This document shows positions 1 through 11,545 of a stretch of DNA of 64,000 nucleotides, piece after piece (the first letter of the stretch is position 1; each line of letters starts with the position of its first letter). Origin of the DNA: Trichostrongylus colubriformis. Taxonomy: Eukaryota > Nematoda > Chromadorea > Rhabditida > Trichostrongylidae. The notes beneath the pieces were generated by a model. That model had not been told where the DNA came from. It worked only from the letters and a program-made list of their open reading frames with translations, and made no database searches. The DNA lies in the NCBI GenBank assembly GCA_963978905.1, contig OZ022261.1:33526102-33590101 (forward strand), in the 5' to 3' direction. A program made the translations under genes and the position numbers.

Positions 1-325
1 GTTGGTCAAAATTGGGAAGAGTTGCGCGCTGGTACCTTTTAACTTCTGATGCAAATGTGCAAGGGAATTCACCATCAACAGAAAAGCAAACAATCGAATT
101 CTTTTGCTATGAAATTTTTTGTTACTTCGTAGTATATTCCAAATCCCCCAATAACAGATAGCACCACCAGATAGATAGCACTCACGCTGTCTAGTTAATT
201 TTCTCGAAAAGAGATGACGAGCTAATCAAGTTGATCCTGAAACCGACTTCCAATCGTTCTTTGACCAAGAGTCTGTGGAGTTTCACAGTAGCTGAACCGA
301 AAAACCGCTGATGTGACGACACTGT
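1..325. other. No gene seen
   Basis: AT-rich sequence outside the large inverted-repeat structure that begins near 326. I see no splice-framed open segment, RNA gene or repeat copy here. Confidence 0.5.
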
Positions 326-1003
326 AACGATACGATACCGCTCACTTTTTTGAAAAATCAATACCTAGCGACCGACTAATCCGCGAAAACCGTCGTACCG
401 TCATAACTTCGTTTAACGTGAATAAGATGGGGAAAACTGAAAGCGTTGGTTTCGTCTCCATGCAACGATTTCAAAGGCCAATAAAATGTTGAATTTCGGT
501 AAATAGGTCACCAGCTTCTCGGCGAAAGTTGTAAAGATACCTTTTTTAGCCATAAAGCATAACTCCGACTTTTTTGAGCCCACATTCACATATTCAGTTG
601 TTGCTCGCCAATGTTCTGCACAAACGTCATTTTTTCAGCGAGTTATCTTTCAGGACAGTTTTCAGCACGAGCTTTTCACGACATTGAAAAATCTAAGCTC
701 ATTCGTCAGAATCGATCATGTAATAACAAAAATCACTCTTCACAGATTGCAAGCTGCATACTGCAAGAATCACCTTGACTTCCGAATTACAGGCAAGCGC
801 TTCTTCTATGATAAAGCCTCAAACATCAGTATTCGGCATACTTTAAACGCCGATTAATTTCCTTTCTCTTCACTATAGGAACATTTTGACCAAAGAAATG
901 GCATGCAGTCTTCGAATATAACACTTTGCACCTCGAAATGAAAACGGCATTCAAACAAAGCACAGAATCATGAATTCAAAGGGTGCCTACTACACATGAG
1001 TTA

Positions 1004-1431
1004 AAGGAATCGTCCACGGAAAATGAGTTTATGTGTTACCCATATATTTATGTTGTATTTGCCTAATGTTGGCCTCATGCAAAATTTCACGCGAAAAAAT
1101 GTGAATCTGGCTGAGATACAGCACCACAAAGTGCGGTCCCAGTGGGCGGGGCCTCCGTGTAAAAGCCTCGTACCGCGTCCGCCGTGGTCGGAGACGCATT
1201 GTAGGAACAGAAGGTTACGTAAAGAGTCCCACTTTCCATTCCCAACGACGGCGGAAGACAGAACGAGGCTTTTACACGGAGGCCCCGCCCACTGGGACCG
1301 CAATTTGTGGTGCTGTATCTCAGCCAGATTCACATTTTTTCGCGTGAAATTTTGCATGAGGCCAACATTAGGCAAATACAACATAAACATATGGGTAACA
1401 CAAAAACTCATTTTCGTGGACGATTCCTTTA
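1004..1431. mobile_element. R1 foldback MITE, full copy, nested in R2
   Basis: The two halves are near-perfect reverse complements, starting AAGGAATCGTCCACGG and ending CGTGGACGATTCCTTT, with a GC-rich inner part (GGGCGGGGCCTC and its complement) and a short unpaired centre. Long open frames on both strands here are a by-product of the palindrome and are not genes. It interrupts the left R2 arm, so it inserted after R2. Confidence 0.85.
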
Positions 1432-1757
1432 GAAGAGCTCGTTGTCGCTGTAAACGTCATCTCACTGCGAAGGTTTTGATTTTTTACCACTGCTCTCGTA
1501 TTCTCTTCGAGCGCTGTCGGCTCCGACTCCGCTTGTTGACCTCTTAATCACTCTGCGGCGCTCTGCACAGATCGCGTCAGTGCCTCGCAGTCTCACTGTT
1601 CCTATTTAGTAAGCCCCTCAGTCCCTCCTTTCCAAGGAACTCGGGGCCAGCTCTCTCGAACCGAGGGAACTGATCCGCAATGTTGCTTTAATAACCGTTC
1701 GGGTGGACGCAGGAGCACATGACTCAATACGAACAAACGTTTGCAAACATCGCATGC

Positions 1758-1845
1758 AGCGCAGGATTCGAACCTTCTACGGATCATCACTTTACGATTG
1801 TGCGCGATCAGCGATCACTCGGCCTGCGCTATCCAATCGGATGAT
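1758..1845 (-). other. tRNA-like module inside the R2 left arm
   Basis: On the minus strand an A-box-like TAGCGCAGGCCG is followed about 50 nt later by a perfect B box, GGTTCGAATCC. AGCGCAG before it can pair with CTGCGCT after it, but the T arm does not fold canonically, so this is a tRNA-derived pol III module and not a working tRNA. A diverged copy sits at the mirror position in the right arm. Confidence 0.55.
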
Positions 1846-2319
1846 ATGGCAGCTCTGCTCCCGAACGTGCTGGTAATCCTGAAGCTCTCACAATTGATTT
1901 CAGTAATCAGTACAAAGACTAACTCATCATAAGAAGTGCGCTGCGGGATTATCACGAAAATTTTTCTTCATTATCGTGTTCCTGGTTTCAATGTACACAA
2001 CACAAAATTTTTTATTTATACAAGAAATTCGTCATAAAAAACTACCGATCCATAAACCGTACAAGCAAAAAGATCAATCATCATCATAAATTCATCATCA
2101 TCTACAGTGCCTATCCTCCACAATATTTCGCCCTTGCTGCTCTACAACCGGCACCATTTTACTTCTCACTCCACCAATATACGTAGTGCAGACCCCTGCA
2201 GGTTTTCTAGCATCTTAGAATTGCCGCCTCAGATCGTCTACCCGCCGCACACTTTGTCTCCTGCATAAAGTGATAAAAGGGAATCAAAAAATTTTCACAT
2301 CACTCTCACCTGATGCAGT

Positions 2320-3165
2320 TCTTCATGTTACCCCAGATAAGCTCTACAGGATTCAAATCCGGTAACTCGGGGGGCCATGCTACCTGCTCCTTACACCACT
2401 CAGTTTTTCTGTCGTATACTGACTTTTGTGTGGGGGTGCGTTGTCCTGAACCAACTTGCAAAATCCTAAACTAAGAGAGTAATAACATCGAGAAAAAGTA
2501 TACAGGAGTAGGATCCTGACCGTTGTAAACATTATCTTTGAAAAGCATACAGCATTTCTCCAGGATTTTGCAATGAAGCTCACTATCAATTCTGCTATTG
2601 CGCGGTAGGATAGCCAGCGGGGTCGCACCCCGATCGAAATGCCACCCCCAATATGGACCTTCGCTGGATGCTTTGCTCGATGAGGGAATCTGGAGAACTG
2701 GTCTCCAGACCGCACATGACAAAGCCGAGTGAAGCAATCGGCTAAAAAGAAAAGAATTTGGAAAGGAAAACAAAAAGGAAGAAATAAATGCATGAGGTTC
2801 CAATCACCTTGCACTGTGCACTCATCAGTGAACACATAGGCTGAGAACGTGGTCCTAATTCAAGCATTTCCGTGCAGAAATCGAGTGTGGCTCACTTGTT
2901 CACATCACTAATTGCATGACACTATTTGGTAGTGGCCCTCTTGAAACCAAGATGACTTCGTAGCCTTTCAACGGTTGCAATGCTTGCGAAGATACCGCCG
3001 GTTTTGAGACGGTCCACTACCTCAGTTGCAGTTGTGGAACTGTTGCTCTTACAACGAGGCACCACTTCTGTAAATACTTCTTTGTGATGCTCTGAAAAAA
3101 GCTGTTGTCTACAGAGTGCGAGGTATCAAGGTAATGCTATGCAACAAACCAATTACAGAGCGAAA
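2320..3165 (-). pseudogene. Tc1-like transposase, broken
   Basis: The minus strand shows parts of a Tc1/mariner DDE transposase spread over several frames. From N to C: a helix-turn-helix-like stretch ending in ATVERLRSHLGFKRATTK (about 3100-2925), a central block containing RGATPLAILPRNSRIDSELH (about 2640-2570), a catalytic-type block QDNAPPHKSQY (about 2450-2420) and a C-terminal DLNPVELIWGNMKN (about 2375-2330). DNAPPH and NPVELIWG are typical of Tc1-like enzymes. Frame changes between blocks and in-frame stops mean it cannot make a full enzyme, unless some breaks are introns. It lies between the inverted R2 arms and could be the founder transposase of R2 or a later insertion. Confidence 0.8.
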
Positions 3166-3730
3166 AAAGGGATTTTCGGAAGAAGCGTTGCTCTCAAATT
3201 TCTTGAGAAACCTTTGTACAGCACTGTGGTTTAATGAAGGATCAGCCAGCCCACAATCACATGATGTGGTCGAAATGTGGGACCGACTTTAGCAAAGTTC
3301 CTCGGAAATAGGAGCTTAACTTCTGGACTTCTTTGACATCGGCTTGAATTTATGTGCTTTGCTGCCACAAGCCAACAATAGCACTCAGCTGACTGTAAAT
3401 TTATGGCTCATTTATAAATGGAAAGAATAGTAGAATGAATTTTCTACCCAAGAGAGAAATTAGTTGCGAATTATTTGGAGACGAGGAACAAAATGTGTGA
3501 AGTGGTGAAGTACGTGTGTAGAAGCAAATTATTTTATGTGTGACGTATGCTGGTCGAAGTCGTGTCGCTGGTCGTATAAGTATTCCTCAGGGCATCCTCA
3601 GAAAACAACTTAGGATATAACCCTTATACGACCTTTGTTTTCGCGTGAGTGTATAGTAGTAGGCTCCGAGAACAAAGGAGAGGAGTACAAGTTCTGAATC
3701 ATGTCGGTCTTCTTGGTATCCTTCCTACAT

Positions 3731-3810
3731 AGCCGAAATCGCGGCGTTGTCCTTGGTTCTCGCTGGTCGGAGCCGAAATCGCGGCGTTGTCCTTGGTTCT
3801 CGCTGGTCGG
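3731..3810. repeat. Tandem repeat, 40 bp x 2
   Basis: Two exact back-to-back 40-bp copies beginning AGCCGAAATCGCGGCGTTGT. They lie in R2 internal sequence next to plus-strand open segments. Confidence 0.9.
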
Positions 3811-4016
3811 CGGATCCAAGTTGGAGACCTGGTCAAAGTTCGATGGGAAGGCCGAAGTTACTAATCGAAGGTATCACTGTGACTTCTGTCCTCTTCAGGA
3901 GCATTATTCTGTATTTTAGGTGCTTTCACTGGACACAACGAACTGGTGCGATGAAGTCCGCATCAGTTACTACGGACGGAGTGTATGGAAGACGTGCTCG
4001 ATTTTTCAAATCTTGA

Positions 4017-4308
4017 GATTCCGACGACAACCCCTGCGAGGAAAGAGAGGCGAGAAGCAACTCTTCTGAGCTGCTCGCAAGACATCGAGAATTAATTGCA
4101 AGAATTATCGAAATCGCACTGAATAATCAGTCGTTAAAAGAGATTATGGCGAAAATGTAAGTGATTATTGCCCGACGTGACCACCTGACATCATTGCTAC
4201 TACTTTGGGAGCTCGATGGTTGTTTTGATTTCTCGCAGACAAGATAAATTGGAGGTGATGGAATTCCTAAACGGATCCGGGCAAGAAACGAACAGGGCGG
4301 CTTGGTAA
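4017..4308 (+). CDS. Candidate last two exons of an R2-internal ORF
   Basis: An open frame from 4017 runs to a donor GTAAGTG at 4157. An acceptor TCTCGCAG ends at 4238, giving an 82-nt intron, and the join keeps the frame to a TAA at 4306-4308. The spliced tail is helical and charged, with LIARIIEIALNNQSLKEIMA before the junction and QDKLEVMEFLNGSGQETN after it. The upstream start is unknown: the frame is blocked by TGA at 4014, so another intron would be needed. No family is recognised. A second open segment follows in another arrangement (4302-4562, containing ALALESKVYEEDPAELEELV). Both lie between the R2 arms, so a transposon-encoded accessory protein is likely. Confidence 0.35.
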
Positions 4309-4854
4309 CTCGAACATTAGAGTGCAATTATGCTTTCAGTTTCGACTACTTAATCAGTCCCTTTACAGAAGTTACAATAGGCTACTCCTGCGCTACTACA
4401 AAGGCGGATGTAGGGTTGCGTCAACTCAAAGGGCAAAACCGCAACGCCTTTGCCTTGGCTTTGGAATCAAAGGTCTACGAAGAAGATCCCGCCGAATTAG
4501 AAGAATTAGTGGCTAATCGCACTCGAACATCAGATCATATGTTATTTCCACAAAAAGGGTAGAAACGTGCAGAGAAAACAAAAAACTGATCTCCATTCAT
4601 CTTCTAATTTCCAGTGCCTGTTCAAATATTATGAAGTGCCAGAGCGCAGGCAGATGTATGGGCGAAGGCGAAAGAAGCTATAAACAGCAAGGTGAGAGGG
4701 CACTGAAAGGCAGTTAGGGATGGGAAGGCAATCCCCACTTCGAGAGCATCGCAAACGATGAATTGTTGTATGACCTGAACTTTTATGCGTGATTTTTGTT
4801 CAAACGATTTAACCTAGATCGGTGGAATTTCTTGTTTGTGCAGATATCATTTGA

Positions 4855-6190
4855 ATAAGTAAATTTTGCATTGTGTACACTAATACCAGAAACACGATAA
4901 TGAAGAAAGTTCACGTGATAATTCCGCAGCGCACTTGTTATGACGAGTTAGTCTTCGTAGTGATGACTGAAATCAATTGTGAGAGGCTTCTCGATTGTCA
5001 ACACACGTAGTCTGTTATCAATTGGTTCGAAAACAGAGCAGCCATATCAACCTGGATAGCGCAGGCCGAGTGATCGCTGATCGCGCACAATCGTAAAATG
5101 ATGATTCGTAGAGGTTCGATCTTGCGCTGCTTGAGATGTTTGCAACATGAGTTCGTAATGAGTTGTGTGCTCCTGCGCCCACCCGAAATTTAAAAAAAAG
5201 TTTAAAACTCTCGCGGTGAAATGTTTTTTACACAGATGAAGAACTTTGTTGACCAGCAGTATGACTATCGTCTGAAATTGATTAGTGTACATCCATATTC
5301 ACACATTCATGTTAATTGACACGCTTGAAATTCATGATTCTGTGCGGGGTTTCGATGCCGTTTTCATTTTTGGAAGTGCAGAACGATATATTCATTAATA
5401 GGTGAAAAATGAAACCGTCAAAATTTTTGATATAATTTTTACATCGTCGATCGGCGAATTAAAGTTCACTCGTGTTTGTATGTCTGCAGCCCATCTTCAC
5501 ACTTTCATGTTTAATTAATAGCTTTTCCAAATTCACGATTTATAGCATTATTTGAGCACAGCTATTATTTTATGGAAGCATATAGTCTGCGTTTTGAAGA
5601 CACCATGCGATTTTCATTGACCAAAATGCATCTTAGAGAAGAGAAAGGAAGTTGTTCAGCGCTCAAAGTACGCCGTATACTGATGTTTGAGGCTTTATCG
5701 TAGAAGGAGGACTTGACTCTAATTCGGATGTCAACGTGATTCTTGCAGTACGCGCTTGTAGTCTATGAAAAGTGAATGATTTTTTGCAATTGCTTGATCG
5801 ATTTTCACGGAATGAGCTTGAAAGTTTTCAAAATGTCGTGAAAAGCTATAAAAGTGTCCCGAAAGATAACTCACTGAAAAATGGCGTTCATGCGTAACAT
5901 GGGCGAGCAACAATTGAACATGTGAGTGTATGCTCAAAAAAGTCGGAGTTTTGCCTGCGGGTTAAAAAGAGTCTTTGCAACTTTCACCGAGAAGCTGGGG
6001 ACCTACTTATCAAAATTTAACATTTTATGAATCGCTGAACTCGTCGCATCGAGACGAATCCAACGCTTTCAATTTTAACCATTTTATTCACATTAAAAGA
6101 AGTTATTACGGTGCGACGGTTTGCGCGGACTGATCCGTCACTAGACGTCGATTTTTCAAAAAAATGTGAGCGGTATTGCAATTGCGGTAC
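4855..6190. mobile_element. R2 element, right inverted arm
   Basis: Mirror image of the left arm without its two insertions. It ends near GTGAGCGGTATTGCAATTGC, matching the complement of the left terminus around 326-345. The two arms enclose about 2.8 kb holding the broken Tc1-like transposase and plus-strand open segments. Confidence 0.7.
5046..5140 (+). other. tRNA-like module inside the R2 right arm
   Basis: Plus-strand counterpart of the module at 1758-1845. The A-box region TAGCGCAGGCCGAGTGATCG is preserved, while the B box is eroded to GGTTCGATCT. This shows the module belonged to the arm before the arms diverged. Confidence 0.5.
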
Positions 6191-7060
6191 ATACCGTGTT
6201 AAATGGTGAAATAAAAGAAAACGGGGATAACCCAAGATGGTGCGAAACCTATGGACCAACCAAAAGTTCCTACAAAGTAGAACCCTGTCATCTGCATCCC
6301 CGTCCCTTCCCTACAGCACCTTCAATGAATGATCTATCGAAATTTTCCACTAGGGATGAAAAAGGTTCATAACCTAAAAAGGATAGAAACATACAAAACA
6401 ATCAACCACACGAATAATAGAAACGCCAACCCGCTTCGAATGAAATGACAATCTAGCGTTTCACATACTAGTTGCAAAACATAAAAAATCTGTATAACGA
6501 ATACATCTGCGGCAATTGTCTAACGGCACACCTCCAAGAAAACGAATTTAATCGAAAAAGATAGACCTGACGCAAATTCATTTGAAGATTAGCATACATA
6601 GCGGAGTGAGATGCAGGGACGAGGGTTATGAACGTATCACTTCATTCCAGTACACCTCGCAGTGTTGCTTTGGAAAAAAAAAACCCGATTTTAGATAACC
6701 CACTGAACATTAGTTTAGTTGTACAATATTTCACGAACATTGTTCGGTAAGTAGAAGAATGAAGTGAACCCGATAATGACTGGAAAGATGTAACACATCC
6801 AGTGCATCCGTTCACTCACTCTAGTGAAGCTGAAATGAATGACGCATTCTTTTGAGTTTGATGGAAGCAATCTTCACTAATCTGGCTATTGTGGGATGTC
6901 CAATACACTGCCACACACTCCGTAACTAGCTAGTGCTTTGGTAGATAGGGCCCCGCCGGTGCTAGAGCCAGTGTCTCCTTTGCGTAAGAAAAGGATTTTG
7001 CGCCGCTTTTCTATGACCTGTTGTTAAATTGGCCAGCTCACTAGAATTAACACTGCAGGG
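6191..7060. other. No gene seen
   Basis: AT-rich intergenic sequence. Short open frames (such as 6166-6372 plus) have no splice context or recognisable product. Confidence 0.4.
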
Positions 7061-7062
7061 CC

Positions 7063-7195
7063 GCGCTCATACTTTGCGCTGGCAGGGCGTGGCTGCGTTC
7101 ACAGGCAGCGAGGCAAAGTAGCACAGGCGGAGACGCACAGGCACGCAGCCACGCCCTGCCGCCGCCAACGCAAAGCATAAACGCGGCCCAAGGAC
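7063..7195. mobile_element. R3 palindromic MITE
   Basis: GC-rich palindrome. GGCCGCGCTCATACTTTGCG opens it and the complement CGCAAAGCATAAACGCGGCC closes it, with GGCAGGGCGTGGCTGCG and CGCAGCCACGCCCTGCC inside. Related copies occur at about 26935, 55100 and 59511. Confidence 0.75.
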
Positions 7196-7495
7196 GCACC
7201 GATTGCTAGAATTTTACCCACCGCTAGATTCGTCTTTCAAAGATAACGATCACCGTTTTGCATCTGTTGAACCACGAACATTTTTCTCGCTTTCCTGCTA
7301 CAACGATTGCAATGCCCCATCCCCATGAAGTGCCCTTATTCAACGATCTGCAAAACGAGGAAACTTTTAAATCATAAATACATAACTTCCAGCCACCTCT
7401 TCATCCATCTGATCAAATATGAATACCGTAGTTTTGCGTTGTGTTCTCTATTCTAGGATCGCATGAAGCAGCAGAAATTGCCGTCAACGGAATAG

Positions 7496-7984
7496 GACAA
7501 GTACATTGAGGGTCGCTGTATAAATTGGTTCAAAAATCCGTTTCATGTTAAACAATACCACTTAGGAAAGGGTGTGCGAATTAATCAGAGTGAAAGAGAA
7601 GAAGAAGAAGATGAAATCCCAAATAAAAAGTGTGCCTTACTCATGGCCATTAACACTGGCTGCGCGAGGATTGTTCCCCAGGGGAAACGACGATGACTGC
7701 GACGAGTGGAAAGTGACCTTTTGCGATACCAGACTAGGCAGCACCATGAATGGACTGACGGCCAGCTGCTGGAAATTATTAGGGAACTGATGAAAAGTAG
7801 ACACTGCGTCGACATCAGCTTTGAGCGACCCCAGAGTCAAGCAATACTGATAGGTACTTCAAATATGTATGCGCACGTACCCAACCTTCATGATTATTCC
7901 AGGGACAAAGGTGCTGTGGGGAAAAGGGATAATGCAGAAGTGCTTATTTCATCCGCAGCTCCTTCTCTTCCGAAGCATGAGTAG
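7496..7984 (+). pseudogene. Open frame broken by one stop; product unrecognised
   Basis: One frame is open from 7496 to 7981 except for a single TGA at 7694. Before it come an acidic stretch (NQSEREEEEDEIPNKK) and after it WTDGQLLEIIRELMKSRHC. The composition is protein-like but I recognise no family. The frame is also closed by TAG just upstream, at 7493. It may be a decayed transposon ORF or a host exon whose introns I cannot place. Confidence 0.3.
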
Positions 7985-8426
7985 GATTTTACGGTTTCAT
8001 ATTTTCTATTCATGCCACCACCTTATTGGATTGTTTCGACTGTCCTGGGATGTGACGACTCCAATAAACCTACTGATGGTAACTCACATGATATTATTGG
8101 CATACCAGGGTCGTCAATGGATAAACATATTTTGTACCGCTACCTTACATTGCTTCTAGTGTATGCGAAAAGCGAGTCTCGGAATAGGATCTCCTTCCTC
8201 CTTCCAATCCTGAATACGGCTCCTTTTTGACAATGTCTAACCACGGCGCCGACACACGGAATCAATGGTCAGACTCAAAGACACCGGGAGGGAGGCAAGG
8301 AAGGGAAGCATTTCTTAAAACATTGTCCTTCGCTAACGAACATTTGAACTCGGAAAGAATAATGTGTAGAGAAAATCGCGTTGACAAACGAGCCGTCGGG
8401 GCGCTATTGCGATTTTTACGCGCTTA

Positions 8427-8520
8427 ACCTCGAACTGCACGCTTCAACTCGAACTGCGCGCTTCACGTGGGTCGACGCCACTGTCATTTGATGTCGCACA
8501 GGGCGAATTAATTTCATCAA
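8427..8520. repeat. Dispersed GC-rich repeat (pair with 36755-36860)
   Basis: ACCTCGAACTGCACGCTTCA followed by CCACTGTCATTTGATGTCGC recurs in diverged form at about 36755-36860. Neither copy shows clear terminal repeats; probably MITE remnants. Confidence 0.4.
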
Positions 8521-8625
8521 TGATGTTTTCAAACTGGTGAAACAGTACACAGCATCAAACAAGTGAAACAATGAAAGGGGGATGAAGCAAATGAGTGAGA
8601 AAAAAGAGAGAATATATTAGGGCAA

Positions 8626-8890
8626 AGGTGTTGTAACGACAGGAGGCGCGCACTCCACTCTCATGGTGCGGGGATCAAATCCCGCATCAACGCCCGCTCA
8701 TGCCATCCTAGCCTTCCATCCTTTCGGGGTAGGTGAATTGGTAGCAGATTCGCCTAGGAGGATAAAAGCAAAAAAGCACTGACTGTACATCGGCTGGCCC
8801 CCGCAAGCCATTATACAGGCCAAATCGCATTCACCTGCCACCACAATTCTGAATGGAACTATAATGCGCGGCGCATCCCACATTAACGCC
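8626..8890 (+). mobile_element. SINE-like, tRNA-derived repeat
   Basis: The 5' part has a B-box-like GGGGATCAAATCCCGC, then conserved blocks TTTCGGGGTAGGTGAATTGG and GCGCATCCCA. The same order occurs inverted at 46735-46985. Two copies sharing a pol III-like head and a non-tRNA body fit a SINE. Confidence 0.5.
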
Positions 8891-8925
8891 AAACACATTA
8901 TCATAGGAAGGGTCAATGCGAAACA

Positions 8926-9101
8926 GGGGGGAGACGCGACTTGCCGGCAGCATCGTTCTTGCAGTTGGGGCGTGTCCTCTAGCCATCTGGGGCTCTTCCA
9001 GACTTGCCCAGGTGCTTTCAGGGAAGGAGCTTGTCAGCGCTGTCAGCGATCTTACCGGGGCAAGTCAAGAATTGTAACGGCAAGCCGCGTCTCCAACCCC
9101 C
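8926..9101. mobile_element. Short MITE with GGGGGAGACGCG ends
   Basis: GGGGGAGACGCGACTTGCCG at the left is answered by CGGCAAGCCGCGTCTCC at the right, a terminal inverted repeat of about 20 bp around 135 bp of unique sequence. Confidence 0.5.
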
Positions 9102-9109
9102 TCCCGTGC

Positions 9110-11270
9110 CACATTGACTCAGTAAAAAACGATAAATTCACACTTGACGCCTTGGTAGGCGCCGTGTGTGTAAAGTAACACAGTGCAGGCTACCGTGACC
9201 CATACCGTAAGGCAAATTGGCCCTCACGGTTTCTCTAAGTCTTGTAAGAGGTCTTTTCGGCAACTTCACCACTCTAAATTCCCTCCTGGATAACTTTTCA
9301 TGATATCCTACGAGATGATCTGACTTTATGAGGGAGTTACTTTGGTCAACACTGTCATATGATAAACTATGCGAATGATTCACGAATCAATACTATACTC
9401 AATAGTCGCTCCGTACGAGGACAAGAGAACGGACAATGGAACAGAAAGGAAATGATCAGCTACTGACTTGATCACTGCACATAAATCGAATAAAAGCGCC
9501 TTCCCATTGAAATGAAAAAGAAATGAATTTTATTCGACAAGAAGTGGTCATGATGACGACGAAGGATTTGCCCTGGTTATGCACGTTCATGTGAAGTCAT
9601 GTGAACTATTTGTGGTATGACTCATCACTTTCTCTCGTAAGGCGAAGGAATTGAATGATTGTTGGCAATGTGTGAGAGGGTAATCAGTGTGGAATTTCAA
9701 GTGCATTACTATTAGAAACAAAAACAATTTACAGCTTATCGATTTTTTGCGCAAAAAGCCACAAAATAGTAGAATTAGAGAAGAGATCAGCGACCAGTTC
9801 ACTGGAAAAGTGGGGTAAAAACGACAAGGGTTTATTCTACGCCAGCACGAACACCCACGGGAAACAATTCGAAAAAAACGGGACCGGCATGACTCGTGTG
9901 GGGTAAATGCAGATAGCCATTGCGCGCAATCGATCGCCGCTAAACTCCGAATAGGGCAGCCATCGCCACCAAGCACCACGGCACAGCTTGGACAGCCTTT
10001 TTTCCTTCGATTTACCTGAGCCTTCAGGTAATTGATACACATACCTCGCTTGGATATAAAATTCAATTACGGCTCATAGCTTTTAACTGGCATTGGGCCA
10101 ATGCCGTTGTGAAACCTGCTGGTGAAATGAGGGCAGTGGGCAGAAATGGAATTTTGTCAACCTCCGCCGTTCCTCCACAAAATTTTGTAATTCCATAGAA
10201 TGAATTCTTCGTATGAAGGAGCAGAAACTACATCGAAATTGCAACGCTCCGATAACAAATAAATCATCGGTGAGGGAATATAGCCTTAGAACTTTAAAAT
10301 TCCATGTTTAGAAATTTCTATTTTCCAGAGAATTAGAAAAAAACTTTGAAATAATGAGTTTGGTCAATGGAAAGAAATCGAGGGGTTAATCGCAACTAAC
10401 TCGGTAGCATTTCGCAATAAGTATCCCAGATCATCAGAGATGAAAACCTTAGAAATCAAAGTGGAGAAAAATGTTCTACGTGATGATCATGTATCGAAGT
10501 AGCTGTATGAACTGCTCAAACGCATCCAAAAGCTTTTGAGGGCTAAATATGATTTTTCTCTCCTCCGAACCGCATGGATTCGTTCTGGAATCGAGAAACC
10601 AGTTACGAGACAACGTGAATTCGCCTGCTCTGCCTTTCGGAAGGAGGCTAAGGGCTGACTTAACCGAGAAATCGTCAGACAGAAATTCGCACCGCGGCGT
10701 GTGGCGCGTCGCGTGCGATGTAGGAGCTACAAACGTAGTTGGATCCTGAAGCGATGACCTTATCATGCTCCATCCTTCGTGCGTAAGGCAAGGTAGTTGG
10801 TTCAGGATTCTAATACATACGACGTCTCTAGTTCGCACGCATGTCGTGCCACATACCGCGTTGAGAAAGCTTATGCTAACGATATACAGTCAACTAGACT
10901 TGAGCTTGCTAAGGGAGGGGGTGATCCGTGGATGAGTGAGCACACGGAGAGGGCGCAATCAAAAGCAAGAAAATAGACTATTTTGCGTGGGAGTTTAAAA
11001 CGAATTCAGATAACCGTTGGTTCGGGAACACTCGATCACTAGAAAGAAGCACTGATGAGAATCGGAAAAATATTCAAGGAGATGACAATATATGCTGCTT
11101 AGGAAAGTGAAACCGATATTCGCATATGACTGCATTCTTATCGGTTCAGCCATCTTGCCGCATGCAAATATGTCGCATAGCATAAGAACGTCTAACTATT
11201 TCCATCATTTCAATTTCACTCTGTTTACAAAATTTAAAAAGTGCTCAGATGTATCTGACGATCTGTATGG
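9110..11270. other. No convincing gene; open frame 9587-10066 minus
   Basis: The 159-codon minus frame at 9587-10066 has mixed hydrophobic and cysteine-rich composition, no family motif and no splice-site support. GC-rich patches at 9870-10020 and 10670-10750 look like MITE remnants (the latter shares GCACCGCGGCGTGTGGCG-type sequence with R6). Confidence 0.35.
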
Positions 11271-11278
11271 TTTACGAG

Positions 11279-11545
11279 GCAGAGGTAGTGTAGTGAAGAG
11301 AAGTGCCGCACTCACTGGCATAGTGCGCGCGCTACCCCGTCCGACTTCCCTTCTTTGAAAAGTGGTGAGCTAACACGACATAAGACAGAGAGAAAAAAAA
11401 CACTGACTCGTCGGGCCTCAGCAAGTTACTGCAAATCACTCGCACATCCACACATTTTCACATTTCCAATCACTTGCAAAGGCCACTGCGATTTCGAATG
11501 GAAGTGGAGTGCGCGGGGCATCCCAAAAGCGACTGACCAGGGTTA
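11279..11545 (+). repeat. Possible diverged copy of the 8626 SINE-like repeat
   Basis: It ends in GTGCGCGGGGCATCCCA, close to the tail of 8626-8890 and the complement of 46735. The head is too eroded to call boxes. Confidence 0.3.

Larger units (their letters stand above)
326..2010. mobile_element. R2 element, left inverted arm
   Basis: This arm reads as the reverse complement of 4855-6190: the terminal block near ACCGCTCACTTTTTTGAAAA, the block around CGTCATAACTTCGTTTAACG, a tRNA-like module and the AT-rich end near 1930-2010 all recur in mirror order. It carries two extra blocks that the right arm lacks: R1 at 1004-1431 and an unrelated stretch at about 1480-1690. A related terminal sequence bounds the foldback at 18970-20310, so this is a family. 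I infer a DNA transposon with very long terminal inverted repeats. Confidence 0.7.

Noticed and set aside
1001..1547. Long open frames on both strands (136 and 174 codons)
   Set aside because: They mirror each other because the segment is the R1 palindrome. The same pattern recurs in every R1 copy.
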